Origin: Hyphomicrobiales bacterium | GTDB taxonomy: Bacteria > Pseudomonadota > Alphaproteobacteria > Rhizobiales > Phreatobacteraceae | Length of the DNA stretch: 64,000 nt | Assembly (NCBI GenBank): GCA_017304475.1 | Contig: JAFKKV010000025.1 | Location: 94,967 to 158,966 of the forward strand | Direction: 5' to 3' | Translations under genes and position numbers: made by a program | In this document: one piece after another, positions 1 to 8,022 of the stretch | Numbering within the stretch: the stretch's first letter is position 1 | Layout of the letters: the number at the start of each line of letters is the position of its first letter | Notes under the pieces: generated by a model | What the model saw: the letters and a program-made list of their open reading frames with translations, nothing else | Databases searched by the model: none | Told to the model about the DNA's origin: nothing

Positions 1-1050
1 ATGGGCGTGGGCGAAACCGTCCTTGTCCCAGTTGAGCACGATGTGAATGTCGCCCTGCCGCCACAGCACCACATCCTTGGAGCGATGCTGGCCGGCCTTG
101 GCGAAACCGAGAGCTGCCAGCACCGTCTCGAAGCTCTCGACCGCGTCCTCGCCAATGGCGAATTCGATGAAGGCGATGCCCGAACATTCAGCCGGGCCCG
201 GCATGGCCGGCACGCCCGGCACCGGCTTGCCCCTGGCGCGGGCGAGCCGGTCCATCATGTTGATCAGCGAGCGGTTGCCGTCGACCGCAATGCCGCGGGC
301 GGAGCCCGCGCGGAACCGGTCGTTGAAGATTTCGAGCGACAACAGGCCGTCATAACCGGTGGCGTCGAGCGCCTGCATGAAGCTGTCGAGAGGAAGATCA
401 CCCTGCCCCGGCATGCAGCGCCAGTGCCGGCTCCAGGACAACAGGTCCATGTCGAGCAGCGGCGCATCGGCAACCTGCACCAGCGGGATGCGGTCGCGCG
501 GGATCGCCCGCATGGCGGAGAGATCCGTGCCGCGCGCCAGGATGTGGAAGGTGTCGAGAATGATGCCGACATTGGGATGGTCGGCGCGGCGGACGATCTC
601 CCAGGCGTCGCGATAGTCGTTGACGTGGCGGCCCCAGGCGAGCGCCTCGTAGCCGATACGGAGGCCGCGCGCCTGAGCCCGCTGGCCGAGCTCGGTGAAA
701 TCGGCCGCCGCGCGGTCGATACCGCCAAGCGATTCCGGCGAGACATTGGAGCAGACGAGAAGCAGGTCGCAGTTAAGCTCCTGCATCAGGTCGAACTTGC
801 GCTCGACCCGGTCGAAGACGCGGGCGCGCCTCGGCTCAGGCATGCCCTCGAAATCGCGGAACGGCTGGAAGGTGATGATGTCGAGGCCGAGATCGGCGGC
901 GATCTTGCGGACAGCCCCCGGCGAGCCCGGAAAAGACAGGAGATCGGCCTCGAAGATCTCGACGCCACGAAAGCCGGCCAGCGCGATGGCTTCGAGCTTT
1001 TCGGTGAGCGTGCCGGCCAGCGAGACGGTGGCGATGGAGAGGATGGTCAT
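1..1050 (-). CDS. quiC: 3-dehydroshikimate dehydratase, two-domain (sugar-phosphate-isomerase/HPPD-like) type, C-terminus cut by window edge
   Basis: The first 350 codons are present and the frame is still open at base 1. The N-terminal TIM barrel (about residues 1-285) is of the AP-endonuclease-2/xylose-isomerase-like family. Candidate metal ligands are E135 (YEALAWG), D166 (LDTFH), Q192 (VQVADAP) and E240 (SLEIFND), one residue off the numbering I recall for Pseudomonas QuiC1. After a Pro/Gly linker a vicinal-oxygen-chelate (HPPD-like) domain begins near residue 305. The family dehydrates 3-dehydroshikimate to protocatechuate in the cytoplasm. It is the last gene seen of an operon with a shikimate-dehydrogenase-type gene and an ABC importer, which supports a role in quinate/shikimate catabolism. 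A generic sugar-phosphate isomerase is the alternative, but the fused VOC domain argues against it. ATG at 1050 is the chosen start. Confidence 0.88.
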   Translation of the reverse strand, partial: MTILSIATVSLAGTLTEKLEAIALAGFRGVEIFEADLLSFPGSPGAVRKIAADLGLDIITFQPFRDFEGMPEPRRARVFDRVERKFDLMQELNCDLLLVCSNVSPESLGGIDRAAADFTELGQRAQARGLRIGYEALAWGRHVNDYRDAWEIVRRADHPNVGIILDTFHILARGTDLSAMRAIPRDRIPLVQVADAPLLDMDLLSWSRHWRCMPGQGDLPLDSFMQALDATGYDGLLSLEIFNDRFRAGSARGIAVDGNRSLINMMDRLARARGKPVPGVPAMPGPAECSGIAFIEFAIGEDAVESFETVLAALGFAKAGQHRSKDVVLWRQGDIHIVLNWDKDGFAHAH

Positions 1051-1137
1051 GGGTCAGGTGGCCTCTCGTTGGAATGGCAAATTCAAAGGGATGCACGACG
1101 CACCTGCGCTCCGCGCCAAGAAGAAGCGGCGAAACGA

Positions 1138-1297
1138 CCCTCTCCCAAAGGGAGAGGGTGGCAGCGTCAGCTGCCGGGTGAGGGGTCGTCCATCTCCGGA
1201 TGGGGCAGTGTACGAAACGAGCATTCGTGCCCAGTTCGTAACGCTCACGCCCCTCACCCGGGTCCTGACGGACCCACCCTCTCCCTATGGGAGAGGG
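1138..1297. repeat. Dispersed palindromic intergenic repeat, copy 1 of 7
   Basis: A 160-bp element that begins CCCTCTCCC and ends GGGAGAGGG. Each end is a small hairpin, and the outer ~45 bp on each side are near reverse complements of one another, so the whole unit can fold into one long cruciform around a variable centre. It sits between livF and the dehydratase gene, that is, inside a probable operon. Sister copies are at 12191, 13836, 26224, 55552 and 63703, with a shorter relative at 4828-4987. Confidence 0.85.
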
Positions 1298-1312
1298 TTG
1301 ATTTCAGCGCCC

Positions 1313-2050
1313 TCACGCCGCCTCGACATGGCCGCCGAGGAACAATTGACCGACGCGCGGGTCCGCCAAGATCGCCTGCGCCGTGTCGTGCATGCGCGTC
1401 TGGCCCTGCTCCAGCACGATCGCCTCGTCCGAGATCGACAGCGCGCTCTTGGCGTTCTGCTCGATCAACAGGATGGTGGTGCCGCGCGAACGCAGGTCCT
1501 TCAGGATCTGGAACACCTCCTGCACCATCAAGGGCGACAGGCCGATGGAGGGCTCGTCGATCAGCACCAGCTTCGGCTCGAGCAGCAGGCCGCGGGCGAC
1601 CTCGAGGATCTTCTGCTGGCCGCCCGACAGCGTCGAAGCCTGGGCATCGGCCTTGTCGCGCAGCATGGGGAAACGGTCCATGGCGCGCTCGATCCGGCCG
1701 TCGAGATCGGTGACGCCGGGAATGGCCACCGCGCCGAGCTCGAGATTGTGCCGCACGGATATCTCGGGGAAGACGTTGCGGCCCTGCGGCACATAGGTGA
1801 TGCCGCGCGCGATGAGGTCGCGCGGAGTGCGGCCGGTCACGTCCTTGCCGTCGAAATGGATCCGGCCGGACTGCACCTTCAGGAGGCCAAAGACAGTCTT
1901 GAACACGGTGGATTTGCCGGCGCCGTTGGGACCGATCACAGTGGTGATGGTGCCCGGCTTCACCGCGAAGCTGGTGCCGTTGAGAATGGTGATGGAGCCA
2001 TAACCCGCAACCACCTGGTCGAGCGTCAGCACGGCTTTCGAAGTGTCCAT
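1313..2050 (-). CDS. livF: Branched-chain-type ABC transporter ATP-binding protein LivF
   Basis: A 245-residue cytoplasmic ATPase of the HAAT (Liv) family. Walker A is GPNGAGKS at residues 40-47, the ABC signature is LSGGQQK, Walker B is LVLIDEPS followed by GLSP, and the H-loop region reads LLIEQN. The short form, with EQN after Walker B, is typical of LivF rather than LivG. It starts 1 bp after the livG stop and so is translationally linked to it. With LivG it should energise the LivH/LivM permease. The cargo is inferred to be shikimate, quinate or a related cyclic acid from the flanking enzymes, not an amino acid as the family name suggests. Confidence 0.93.
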   Translation of the reverse strand: MDTSKAVLTLDQVVAGYGSITILNGTSFAVKPGTITTVIGPNGAGKSTVFKTVFGLLKVQSGRIHFDGKDVTGRTPRDLIARGITYVPQGRNVFPEISVRHNLELGAVAIPGVTDLDGRIERAMDRFPMLRDKADAQASTLSGGQQKILEVARGLLLEPKLVLIDEPSIGLSPLMVQEVFQILKDLRSRGTTILLIEQNAKSALSISDEAIVLEQGQTRMHDTAQAILADPRVGQLFLGGHVEAA

Positions 2051-2051
2051 G

Positions 2052-2795
2052 TCAGCCTCCCAGATAGGCGTCGATGACGGTCTGGTTCCGCCGGACCTCT
2101 TCCGGGGCGCCTTGCGCGATGATGCGCCCCTCGGCGAGCACGATGACCCGGGTGCAGAGGCTCATGACGAAATCCATATTGTGCTCGATGACGACGAAGG
2201 TGGTGCCGACCTCGCGGTTATAGGCGGCGAGCCGCTCCTTCAGGCCCTCCAGCATGGTCGGATTGACGCCACCGGCCGGTTCGTCGAGCAGCACGAGGCG
2301 CGGGCCGGCCATGAAGGCCATGGCGGCGTCGAGCAGTTTCTGCTGGCCGTAGGAGAGCCTGCCGGCCTTCTCATTGGTGAGATGGCCGAGCCGGAAGAAG
2401 CCGATCATGGTCTCGGCCTTGGCGCTCAAGCCCGCGTCGCGCGGGCCAATGAGCCTGGAGAACAGCGAGCCGACATGTTCCTGGCCCGCCAGGATCAGGT
2501 TTTCCTTCACCGTCAGGTCGGGGAAGACCTGGAGGAGCTGAAAGGTGCGGCCGACGCCGCGCCGGTTCATCTCGGAAGGTCGCAAGCCCGTGATGGTCTT
2601 GCCGTCGAGCGCGACCTCGCCCTCGCTCGGCAGGATCTGGCCGAGAATGCAGTTGAACAAAGTCGACTTGCCCGAGCCGTTCGGCCCGATCAGGCCGAGC
2701 ACCTCGCCCGGCTGCACGTCGAAGGAGACATTCGACACCGCGGTGATGCCGCCGAACCGGCGGGTGACGTTGCGAACGGAGAGAACCGGGTTCAT
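2052..2795 (-). CDS. livG: Branched-chain-type ABC transporter ATP-binding protein LivG
   Basis: A 247-residue ATPase. Walker A is GPNGSGKS near residues 37-44, the signature is LSYGQQK, Walker B is LVLLDEP followed by AGGVNP, and the H-loop is VIEHNMDFVM, as is usual for LivG. The ATG overlaps the livM stop codon in an ATGA, so translation is coupled. It forms the ATPase heterodimer with LivF in the cytoplasm. A longer open frame runs upstream through livM, but family length and the ATGA overlap fix the start at 2795. Confidence 0.93.
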   Translation of the reverse strand: MNPVLSVRNVTRRFGGITAVSNVSFDVQPGEVLGLIGPNGSGKSTLFNCILGQILPSEGEVALDGKTITGLRPSEMNRRGVGRTFQLLQVFPDLTVKENLILAGQEHVGSLFSRLIGPRDAGLSAKAETMIGFFRLGHLTNEKAGRLSYGQQKLLDAAMAFMAGPRLVLLDEPAGGVNPTMLEGLKERLAAYNREVGTTFVVIEHNMDFVMSLCTRVIVLAEGRIIAQGAPEEVRRNQTVIDAYLGG

Positions 2796-3787
2796 GAGCG
2801 CCTCCTGACGGCGCGAAGGGCTCGTTCGCCGAGGCCCAGAATGCCGCCGGGGCACAGGATCAGCAGCACCAGCACGGAAGCTGCAAAGATCAGGAGATAG
2901 AGCCCGCCGGTGAAGCGCAGCCATTCCGGCAGGGCCACCGCCAGCAGCGCGCCGATGAACGGGCCGATCATGAAGCCGGCGCCGCCGCAGATCACCATCA
3001 GCACCAGGAAGAACGACGCCGAGAGCGAAAAGGGCGAAGGGTCGATGAACTCGACGAGCGGCGCATAGAGCGCGCCGGCAAATCCGCCATAGGCCGAGCC
3101 GATGGCGAAGGCCAGCAGCGTATAGAGCCGGGTATCGATGCCAAGGCTCGCGGCGCGCACCGGGTTCTCGCGCAGCGCCAGAAAGGCCCGGCCCCAGGGG
3201 CTCTTGACCAGCCACCAGAGCGCCAGGGCGAGCACCAGGGTGACGCCGATGACGAAGCGGTGGAAGGCGAGCGCGCCATCGGTCGAAAACCCGAAGACGG
3301 ACGGGCGCGGGATATTGGCAAGGCCGAATGTGCCGCCGGTCAGCCATTGCTCGTTGCGCATGATCAGCCAGGCGACAGTGGCGAAGGCGAGCGTGACGAA
3401 GCCGAGATAGTGGGCGCGCACACGCAGCGCCGGGAAACCGATGACGATGCCGACCAGAAAGCAGATCAGGCCGGACAGTCCGAAAGCCGCGATCCAGGGC
3501 ACGCCGGCCTTGGTCAGCAGCGCCGTGGTATAGGCGCCGATGCCGAGAAAGGCGGCCTGGCAGAGCGCCTTCAGCCCGGCATAACCGAGCACCAGGTTGA
3601 GCCCCATGGCGGCGATCGAGGTGACCAGCCAGAGCGAGAGCACATAGGTGCCGTAGCGGCCCATATTGACCGGCACGAACCACATGACGACCGCGCCAAC
3701 GAACAGGGTGACCAGCGCCATGTCGGTGGCGGCGAAAAGCGAACCGAGCCTGGAGGCCGGCTTGCCCGAGGTATCGACGACGCTCAT
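2792..3787 (-). CDS. livM: Branched-chain-type ABC transporter permease LivM
   Basis: A 331-residue inner-membrane permease. The sequence shows about eight to ten hydrophobic segments and the family stretch GLNLVLGYAGLKALCQAAFLG early on, with AFAIGSAYGGFAGALYAP in the second half. It starts at an ATGA overlap with the livH stop and ends at an ATGA overlap with the livG start. The C-terminus is basic (ALRAVRRRS). It pairs with LivH to form the translocation pore. Confidence 0.92.
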   Translation of the reverse strand: MSVVDTSGKPASRLGSLFAATDMALVTLFVGAVVMWFVPVNMGRYGTYVLSLWLVTSIAAMGLNLVLGYAGLKALCQAAFLGIGAYTTALLTKAGVPWIAAFGLSGLICFLVGIVIGFPALRVRAHYLGFVTLAFATVAWLIMRNEQWLTGGTFGLANIPRPSVFGFSTDGALAFHRFVIGVTLVLALALWWLVKSPWGRAFLALRENPVRAASLGIDTRLYTLLAFAIGSAYGGFAGALYAPLVEFIDPSPFSLSASFFLVLMVICGGAGFMIGPFIGALLAVALPEWLRFTGGLYLLIFAASVLVLLILCPGGILGLGERALRAVRRRS

Positions 3788-4662
3788 ACCCGGCGCTCCT
3801 CTTTCGAGCCGAACAGGCCTTCGGGCTTGACCAGGATGACGATGACCAGCAGCACCAGCGGCACGGCCAGGCGGTAGCTGGTGGAGACATAGGAGGCGGC
3901 GAGCGCGTCGACGACGCCGAGCAGGAGGCCGCCCCAGAGCGCGCCGCGCACCTGGTTGAAGCCGCCGACGATCGCCGCGATGAAGGCCGAGAGACCGATG
4001 ACGTCGCCATTGGAGAATTTGGCGAGATAGATCGGCGAGACCAGGAAGCTCGCCATGGCGGCGAGGCCGGCATTGATCAGGAAGGTGTAGAGGATCATCC
4101 GGTCGACGGGGATGCCGAGCAGCAGCGCCACATAGGGGTTCTGCGCGGTCGCCTGCATCTGCCGCCCGGTGCGGGTGCGGGTGACGAACCATTGCAGCAG
4201 GGCGATCGCCGTGAAGGCCACGGCGATGACCAGGATATTCTGCCAGGAAATGGCGGTGCCGAGCAGGTTCAGGTTGCCGGCGGGGGCGAGCGACGGAAAG
4301 ACCTGGGCTTCGGCCGAGAAGAAGTCCTTGGCGCTTTCCTTCATCAGGATCGACAGCGCCATGGTAGCGAAGGCCAGCGGCAGCACGCCCTGGCTGATCA
4401 TCTGGTCGACCAGCAGGCGCTTGAAGCCGAAGCCGAACAGCAGGATGAAGGCGGCCGTGCCGAGGATCAGCGACAGCCAGACCGGCAGGCCGAAGGTGAG
4501 CGTTCCCACCAGCACCAGGATCGCCGGCAGCATGACGAATTCGCCCTGGGCGAAATTGATCGTCTGCGAGGTCTGCCAGACCAGCGTGAAACCGATCGCC
4601 GCGAGGGCGTAGATGGCGCCGGTGGCAAGGCCGGCGATGAGGATCTGGACAAGTTCGGCCAT
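3784..4662 (-). CDS. livH: Branched-chain-type ABC transporter permease LivH
   Basis: A 292-residue inner-membrane permease that opens with the typical LivH N-terminus (LIAGLATGAIYALAAIGFTL, then NFAQGEFVML). Several more hydrophobic segments follow, with the conserved stretch IVGGFNQVRGALWGG near residue 240. Its stop overlaps the livM start (ATGA). It is separated from the upstream binding-protein gene by a 412-bp spacer carrying two strong hairpins, which may set different expression levels for the binding protein and the membrane subunits. Confidence 0.92.
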   Translation of the reverse strand: MAELVQILIAGLATGAIYALAAIGFTLVWQTSQTINFAQGEFVMLPAILVLVGTLTFGLPVWLSLILGTAAFILLFGFGFKRLLVDQMISQGVLPLAFATMALSILMKESAKDFFSAEAQVFPSLAPAGNLNLLGTAISWQNILVIAVAFTAIALLQWFVTRTRTGRQMQATAQNPYVALLLGIPVDRMILYTFLINAGLAAMASFLVSPIYLAKFSNGDVIGLSAFIAAIVGGFNQVRGALWGGLLLGVVDALAASYVSTSYRLAVPLVLLVIVILVKPEGLFGSKEERRV

Positions 4663-4827
4663 GACCGGACAGCCTTGGTTGGCGAGGCGCGGATGGGCGG
4701 CCTCTGGATCGAAAATGGGTCTGCGAATAGTCGGCCAAGGGGCGTGAGACCGGAAGCGAACTCACACTTGAACCACCGCCCTCACCTCACGTCGACACCG
4801 CCCCCACCTCGTCGCGGCACCACCCCC

Positions 4828-4850
4828 ACCTCTCCCCGGCGGGGAGAGGT
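4828..4850. repeat. Perfect hairpin, ACCTCTCCCC arms (copy a)
   Basis: 10-bp perfect inverted repeat ACCTCTCCCC / GGGGAGAGGT around GGC. The same arms recur at 4965-4987, and the motif resembles the end hairpins of the dispersed 160-bp repeat. A processing or mRNA-stability element between the binding-protein gene and livH is plausible. Confidence 0.75.
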
Positions 4851-4964
4851 CGACCGGACCGAAGGGACGGTCGGGAGAGGGGGCGAGGCGCGTGCCGGAA
4901 AGTCACCATGCGAAGCCGATGAGGCTCATTCTGCGAGATCTACTCCCCCCTCTCCCCGGCGGCG

Positions 4965-4987
4965 ACCTCTCCCCGCCGGGGAGAGGT
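4965..4987. repeat. Perfect hairpin, ACCTCTCCCC arms (copy b)
   Basis: Same 10-bp arms as at 4828, around a GCC loop, 88 bp from the stop of the upstream binding-protein gene. There is no T-tract on either strand, so it is more likely an mRNA-protecting or attenuating structure than a classical terminator. Confidence 0.75.
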
Positions 4988-5074
4988 GCAGGTGGTGTCT
5001 TCCCGAAGAGGTGGAGCGAGTACTGCCTGAAAGGCGCGAGGTCCTCACCCCGAACCTGCGCCCCTCCCCTCGTA

Positions 5075-6241
5075 TCAACCGCCAGGACGGCCCGTCGGGT
5101 TGATCATCGGCAAGGTGACGTTGATCACCTGGCGGCCGTTGACCACCTCGCCGAGGAAGCTCTCGCGATCGAGGTCGCCATTCGGCTCGATCCGCGTGGT
5201 GATCAGGATGCCCGGTTCCATGGCCGGCGTGATGGTGGCGCCGCGCAGCGTATCGGCGAGACCTTTCTTGTCGAAGCGGCCCATCTTCTCGGTCGCCCAT
5301 TTGATCATGAACACCGCCATATAGCCCTTGATGCCATTATGGTCGGGGGTCGAATTGAACCGCTCGCGATAGAGCCGGCCGAATTCCTGGAAGGCCGGCA
5401 CCGGCGCATCGACGGAGAGGCCGACATGGCCGCGCGCGCCGTTGGCGGCATCACCGGCGAGTTCGATCACCTTCTGGCCGAGCAGCGTGGTCTCACCGAC
5501 CAGCGGCGCCGAAATGCCCTGCTGGCGGGCGGCGCGCAGGAAGCGGGCGCTCTCGTCCTCGTTCAGATAGACGAAGACCGCGTCGGCGCCGGAATTCTTG
5601 ATGCGGATGGCGTCCGCCGCGAAGTCGGTCTGGCCCGGCTCGGACGAGATGTCGGCGATCACGGTCATGCCGCGGCTGGTCAGTTCCGGAATGATGGCGT
5701 CGCGGCCGCCCTTGCCGAAATCGTTATTGACGAAGATCACCGCCACCTTGGTCGCCTTGACCACGTCCTTCAGATAGGTGGCGATCTTCGGCATGGCCGC
5801 CGCCTGGCTGAGCGAGGTGCGGAAGATATAGGGGTTGCCCTGGCGGGTGAGGCCGGCCGCCTCGCCGCCGACGAACTGGGCGACCTCGGCGCGCTGGGCG
5901 ATCTGCATGGAGGCGCCGATCGGGCCGGAAAAGACCGGGCCGAGCACGGCATAGGTATCCTCGTCGATGGCGCGCTGCACGGCGGCGCGCGAGGCGCCCG
6001 GATTGGTCTGGGTGTCGTAGTGGACGATCTGGATCTGCCGGCCGAGAATGCCGCCGCGGGCATTGATATGGGCCACCGCCAGATCGATGCCGTTGCGCCA
6101 ATTGGTGCCGGCGGTGGCGCCGGCGCCCGACAGTTCGGCGACGTCGATCAGCTTCACGGTCTGCTGGGCTTCGGCCGGCAGCACCAGGGCCGCGGCCATG
6201 GCGAGGCCCGCAAGCCAGGATTTCAGGTTCAGTCGTGTCAT
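5075..6241 (-). CDS. ABC transporter substrate-binding protein, branched-chain (LivK/Periplasmic_binding_6) type
   Basis: A 388-residue periplasmic protein. A Sec signal peptide (MTRLNLKSWLAGLAMAAALV) ends near AEAQ at residues 23-26. The mature fold shows LivK-like features: SGAGATAGTNWRNGIDLAVAHINARGG at the start, VLGPVFSGP, and IFVNNDFGKGGRD at the second lobe. It lies between the dehydrogenase gene (63 bp upstream) and livH, so it is the binding subunit of this importer. Given the dehydrogenase and dehydratase genes in the same unit, the ligand is inferred to be shikimate, quinate or 3-dehydroshikimate. Confidence 0.9.
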   Translation of the reverse strand: MTRLNLKSWLAGLAMAAALVLPAEAQQTVKLIDVAELSGAGATAGTNWRNGIDLAVAHINARGGILGRQIQIVHYDTQTNPGASRAAVQRAIDEDTYAVLGPVFSGPIGASMQIAQRAEVAQFVGGEAAGLTRQGNPYIFRTSLSQAAAMPKIATYLKDVVKATKVAVIFVNNDFGKGGRDAIIPELTSRGMTVIADISSEPGQTDFAADAIRIKNSGADAVFVYLNEDESARFLRAARQQGISAPLVGETTLLGQKVIELAGDAANGARGHVGLSVDAPVPAFQEFGRLYRERFNSTPDHNGIKGYMAVFMIKWATEKMGRFDKKGLADTLRGATITPAMEPGILITTRIEPNGDLDRESFLGEVVNGRQVINVTLPMINPTGRPGG

Positions 6242-6304
6242 GGTCTTCGGTCCTCCCGTTGATCGCTCCAGTCCGTTGGCCGGACTTGCTTCCCTCTTAT
6301 GAAC

Positions 6305-7228
6305 TCAGCCGGCTTTTGTCTCGGCATGAATGCTTGCCGTCAACGGCGAGATGCCGCGTGCTGCCATGGCCCGGTCGAAGGCGCCGTTCATGGCGCTTTC
6401 CGACCCTTCGAGCCCGGTGAACAGCCGGAAACCGTCGAGCGCCTGGTGGATGACCAGGTCGCGGCCGGTCATGATGCGCGCGCCGCGCCGGTGCGCCTCG
6501 GTGAGCAGCGGCGTGAACAAGGGCGAATAGACGACGTCGATGACCACATGGGCCGCCGAGATCAGCTCTGATGGCACCGGGCTCCTGACATCCGGCGCCA
6601 TGCCGAGCGGGGTAGCATTGACGATGCCGCCGGCGCCCGCCAGCGCCTCCTCCACCGAACCGGCGACGACGAGGCCCGCGCCGGCATTGAGCCGGGCTGC
6701 CAGATCCTCGGCCTTGGCGCGGTCCTGGTCGAACAGGCGCAGCTTCGGCCCGCCGGGATAATGCAAGGCGAAGACGATGGCCCGGCCGACGCCGCCGGCG
6801 CCGATCACCGCAACCGTTGCCGGCGCGGCCTTGGGCGCCGAAGCTGACGCGAAGCGCTGAAAGGCGGTGCGGAAACCGGTCATGTCGGTGTTGTGGCCGA
6901 CCAGCCTGCCGTCGCGCACCACCACTGTATTGACCGCGCCCATGGCAGCGGCGGCCGGCGCCACCTCGTCGAGCAGGCCGACGACCGCCTCCTTGTAGGG
7001 AAAGGTGACGTTGATGCCGGCAAAACCAACCGCGCGGACGCCGTCCAGGATGGCGCGCAGCCGCGCCTTGTCGGCGCCGGCGACTTCGATGAGATGGTAA
7101 TAGGCTTCGATACCGGCGGCGCGCGCCGCCGCCTCATGCAGGGCTGGCGAAGCCGAGCTTGCGATCGGCGCGCCGAGCAGGCCGATCAGCACCCGTCTGG
7201 TCCCGGTCTGAGGTCCGGCCTTGGCCAC
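6305..7228 (-). CDS. aroE: Shikimate/quinate dehydrogenase (AroE family), probably catabolic
   Basis: A 307-residue cytoplasmic oxidoreductase. The substrate domain has GAPIASSASPALH (serines 24-27), INVTFPYKEAV with catalytic Lys79, and GHNTDMTGF with Asp115. The Rossmann domain has GAGGVGRA. The second beta strand reads LRLFDQDRAKA, with an acid where NADP-dependent AroE has NRT..R, which suggests NAD. The C-terminus carries MTGRDLVIHQALDGFRLF with the conserved Gln. NAD preference and first place in an operon with a dehydroshikimate dehydratase point to quinate/shikimate breakdown, not aromatic biosynthesis. The start is GTG at 7228 with AGGGGA upstream. Confidence 0.9.
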   Translation of the reverse strand: MAKAGPQTGTRRVLIGLLGAPIASSASPALHEAAARAAGIEAYYHLIEVAGADKARLRAILDGVRAVGFAGINVTFPYKEAVVGLLDEVAPAAAAMGAVNTVVVRDGRLVGHNTDMTGFRTAFQRFASASAPKAAPATVAVIGAGGVGRAIVFALHYPGGPKLRLFDQDRAKAEDLAARLNAGAGLVVAGSVEEALAGAGGIVNATPLGMAPDVRSPVPSELISAAHVVIDVVYSPLFTPLLTEAHRRGARIMTGRDLVIHQALDGFRLFTGLEGSESAMNGAFDRAMAARGISPLTASIHAETKAG

Positions 7229-7329
7229 GCGCTTTCCCCTGATCTTCGGCCCCGCCTTGCTTTGCGGGATTTGCCTGATGCTGCCATGAGACCGGCCATA
7301 ACGCGATGACCAACATGGAAGGGATACCT

Positions 7330-7340
7330 AACATGATGTT
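7330..7340. promoter_or_regulatory. Small palindrome upstream of the shikimate operon
   Basis: AACATGATGTT is a perfect 11-bp dyad about 100 bp upstream of the GTG start at 7228, in the only long spacer before the operon. A second ACATGG/CCATGT element lies at about 7313. It may bind an operon regulator. No regulator gene is adjacent. Confidence 0.35.
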
Positions 7341-7396
7341 CATTTCTGGGGATGATGGCGAGACCGCCATAGCTGGCGCCATGCGAGTCACGAACC

Positions 7397-7416
7397 GGCG
7401 GGGGCATTGCCCCGCC
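7397..7416 (-). terminator. G/C hairpin after the rut operon
   Basis: GGCGGGG and CCCCGCC arms around a short loop abut the rutE stop codon. There is no clear T-run after it in the leftward direction, so termination is plausible but may need Rho. Confidence 0.45.
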
Positions 7417-8022
7417 TCAGACGAGGCGGCAGGCCTCGTCGAAATCGAGGCGCGGCAACCGCTCCCGCAGCATGGCGGGATCGCCATGGCCGAGATTGAT
7501 CAGCATGTCGGATTTCCAGGTGCTGCCCTGGAGAAAGGCGGCATCCGCCGTCGGGCGGTCGAAACCGGACATCGGGCCGGTGTCGAGGCCGAGCGCGCGA
7601 GCCGCCAAGATCAGGTAGGCCGCCTGCAGCGCGCCGTTGCGCAAGGCGGTCTCGGCGGCGAATTCCGGACTGATGGTGAACCATGGCTTGGCATTGGCAT
7701 GGGGAAACAGCCGGGGCAGCGCATCGAAATAGGCGGCATCGTGAGCGACGATGACGGTGACCGGAGCGGCCATGGTCTTGGCGAGATTGCCCTTGCTGAG
7801 CGCCGGCGCGAGCTTCTGCTTGGCTTCGGGCGAGCGGACGAAGATGAAGCGGGCGGGTGAGCAATTGGCCGAGGTCGGGCCCATCTTCGCGAGCTCATAG
7901 ACGTCCTTCAGCAAGGCGTCGCTGACCGGCAGGTCGCGCCAGCCATTATGGGTGCGCGCCTCGGTGAACAGGGTGGCGAGCGCCGCCGGATCGAGAGGCT
8001 GGTGGACAGGGCCTTGGGTCAT
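7417..8022 (-). CDS. rutE: Malonic semialdehyde reductase RutE (nitroreductase family)
   Basis: A 201-residue FMN-dependent nitroreductase-family enzyme, close to the ~196 residues of E. coli RutE. Recognisable RutE stretches are ARTHNGWRDLPV, MGPTSANCSPARFIFV and NGALQAAYLILAARALGLDTGPMSGFD. It reduces toxic malonic semialdehyde to 3-hydroxypropionate at the end of the Rut pyrimidine pathway. The ATG overlaps the rutD stop in an ATGA. Last gene of the rutABCDE unit. Confidence 0.93.
   Translation of the reverse strand: MTQGPVHQPLDPAALATLFTEARTHNGWRDLPVSDALLKDVYELAKMGPTSANCSPARFIFVRSPEAKQKLAPALSKGNLAKTMAAPVTVIVAHDAAYFDALPRLFPHANAKPWFTISPEFAAETALRNGALQAAYLILAARALGLDTGPMSGFDRPTADAAFLQGSTWKSDMLINLGHGDPAMLRERLPRLDFDEACRLV

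Larger units (their letters stand above)
4663..5074. other. Intra-operon spacer with repeated CCTCTCCCC hairpins
   Basis: No credible gene is seen in these 412 bases. The stretch is C-rich on the plus strand (GGGG-rich in the transcript) and contains the two near-identical hairpins listed separately, plus several CCCCCACCTC runs. It lies between the binding-protein gene and livH, transcribed leftwards. Confidence 0.7.

Noticed and set aside
1..1713. 570-residue protein on the plus strand
   Set aside because: Long open frame opposite the dehydratase and livF genes; Arg/Ala/Gly-rich with no family features. It is a G+C-driven antisense shadow.
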